From contig WFZY01000354.1 of NCBI GenBank assembly GCA_015489265.1, positions 1 to 6,389 on the forward strand: DNA of 6,389 nucleotides, in the 5' to 3' direction. This stretch comes from Flavobacteriaceae bacterium. Its GTDB lineage: Bacteria > Bacteroidota > Bacteroidia > Flavobacteriales > Flavobacteriaceae. Position numbers and translations under genes: made by a program. Shown here in pieces: positions 5,927 through 6,389 of the stretch (position 1 is its first letter; the number at the start of each line of letters is the position of its first letter). The notes under the pieces are model-generated. The model searched no databases. It was not told where the DNA came from and worked only from the letters and a program-made list of their open reading frames with translations.

Positions 5927-6389
5927 ATGAAGCAAGCACAACAATCTACCGTACCATTAATAGCTGTTATTAATACAGGTTCAACATCTACCAAAATTGC
6001 AGTTTTTAAAGGACAAGAATTGTTGTTTAAAGAAAAAATTTCACATTCTGAAACCCAATTAAACCGGTTAAAAAATTTTGAAGAACAGGTCAAATACCGT
6101 TTAAATATAATTTTAAACGGCTTAAAGAGTCAAGGAATAAATCCGGATAAATTTAATTTGATTATGGCAAGGGGCGGTTTGATTAAACCGGTTGCATCCG
6201 GAGTTTACAAGGTAAACGAACAAATGTTATATGATTTAGAGCATGCCTCTAAACAACATGCAAGCAATTTAGCGGCAGCAATCGGGTATCAATTGGGAAA
6301 ATCGAAAGTACCTGTTTATATTGCCGATCCGGTGGTGGTAGATGAAATGCAAGATATAGCCAAATACAGCGGACATCGTTTGTTTACCC
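5927..6389 (+). CDS. buk: Butyrate kinase, N-terminal part (cut by window edge)
   Basis: Acetokinase-family (ASKHA fold) enzyme that transfers phosphate between butyryl (or other short acyl) phosphate and ADP, yielding ATP and the free acid. From ATG 5927 there are 154 full codons before the edge, about 43% of the usual 355 or so residues. The start is preceded by 26 A/T-rich bases after the ptb stop. Seen: the phosphate-1 loop INTGSTSTKIAVF 15-27, RGGLIKPVASGVY 82-94, HASNLAA 111-117, and DPVVVDEM 134-141. RGGL, HASNL and DPVVVDEM are hallmarks of Buk and separate it from acetate kinase. Most family members I recall have proline in INPGSTSTK; here it is Thr17. The order ptb-buk is the classic operon. 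No frame break is visible in the part shown; the catalytic C-terminal half is outside the window. Confidence 0.93.
   Translation, partial: MKQAQQSTVPLIAVINTGSTSTKIAVFKGQELLFKEKISHSETQLNRLKNFEEQVKYRLNIILNGLKSQGINPDKFNLIMARGGLIKPVASGVYKVNEQMLYDLEHASKQHASNLAAAIGYQLGKSKVPVYIADPVVVDEMQDIAKYSGHRLFT

Noticed and set aside
1..6389. CRISPR arrays, tRNA/rRNA genes, insertion sequences, phage or defence genes
   Set aside because: Reading both strands showed no spaced direct repeats, no cloverleaf-like sequence, no transposase or integrase motifs and no terminal inverted repeats. Nearly all bases belong to six ordinary genes.

Overview
The window is low in GC and tightly packed. It reads as chromosomal DNA of a Bacteroidota bacterium, most likely Flavobacteriia-like. 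The evidence is the Bacteroidota-type RecQ with a degenerate zinc site, TatC and LptB proteins that look like those of this phylum, start regions that are A-rich with no clear Shine-Dalgarno, and -7-like boxes of the TAnnTTTG type. The class-level call is an inference from remembered family resemblance; the phylum-level call is firmer.

Layout. Positions 1-2029, minus strand: recQ, complete at its start and cut by the left edge near its C-terminus. Positions 2030-2192 form a divergent promoter region. All other genes are on the plus strand: kdsD/kpsF (2193-3161, TTG start), a 193-base gap with a promoter-like box, a short tandem repeat and a weak inverted repeat, then tatC (3355-4167), lptB (4195-4959), a phosphate butyryltransferase (ptb, 4989-5900) and the first 43% or so of butyrate kinase (buk, from 5927, cut by the right edge). 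The gaps tatC-lptB, lptB-ptb and ptb-buk are 27, 29 and 26 bases, so tatC-lptB-ptb-buk could be one transcript.

How the genes fit together. KdsD makes arabinose 5-phosphate, the precursor of the Kdo sugar of LPS. LptB is the ATPase that powers LPS export to the outer membrane. TatC is the core of the folded-protein export channel. The middle of the window is therefore an envelope-biogenesis cluster. Ptb and Buk together interconvert an acyl-CoA (butyryl- or branched-chain), an acyl phosphate and a free acid, with ATP made in the acid-forming direction. They have no obvious biochemical tie to the envelope genes and seem to be appended metabolic cargo.

I found no CRISPR array, tRNA, rRNA, insertion sequence, phage gene or toxin-antitoxin pair, and no convincing novel system. 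The points most worth a second look are the loss of all four zinc-ligand cysteines in RecQ, the joining of ptb-buk to the LPS/Tat cluster, and the TTG start of kdsD.
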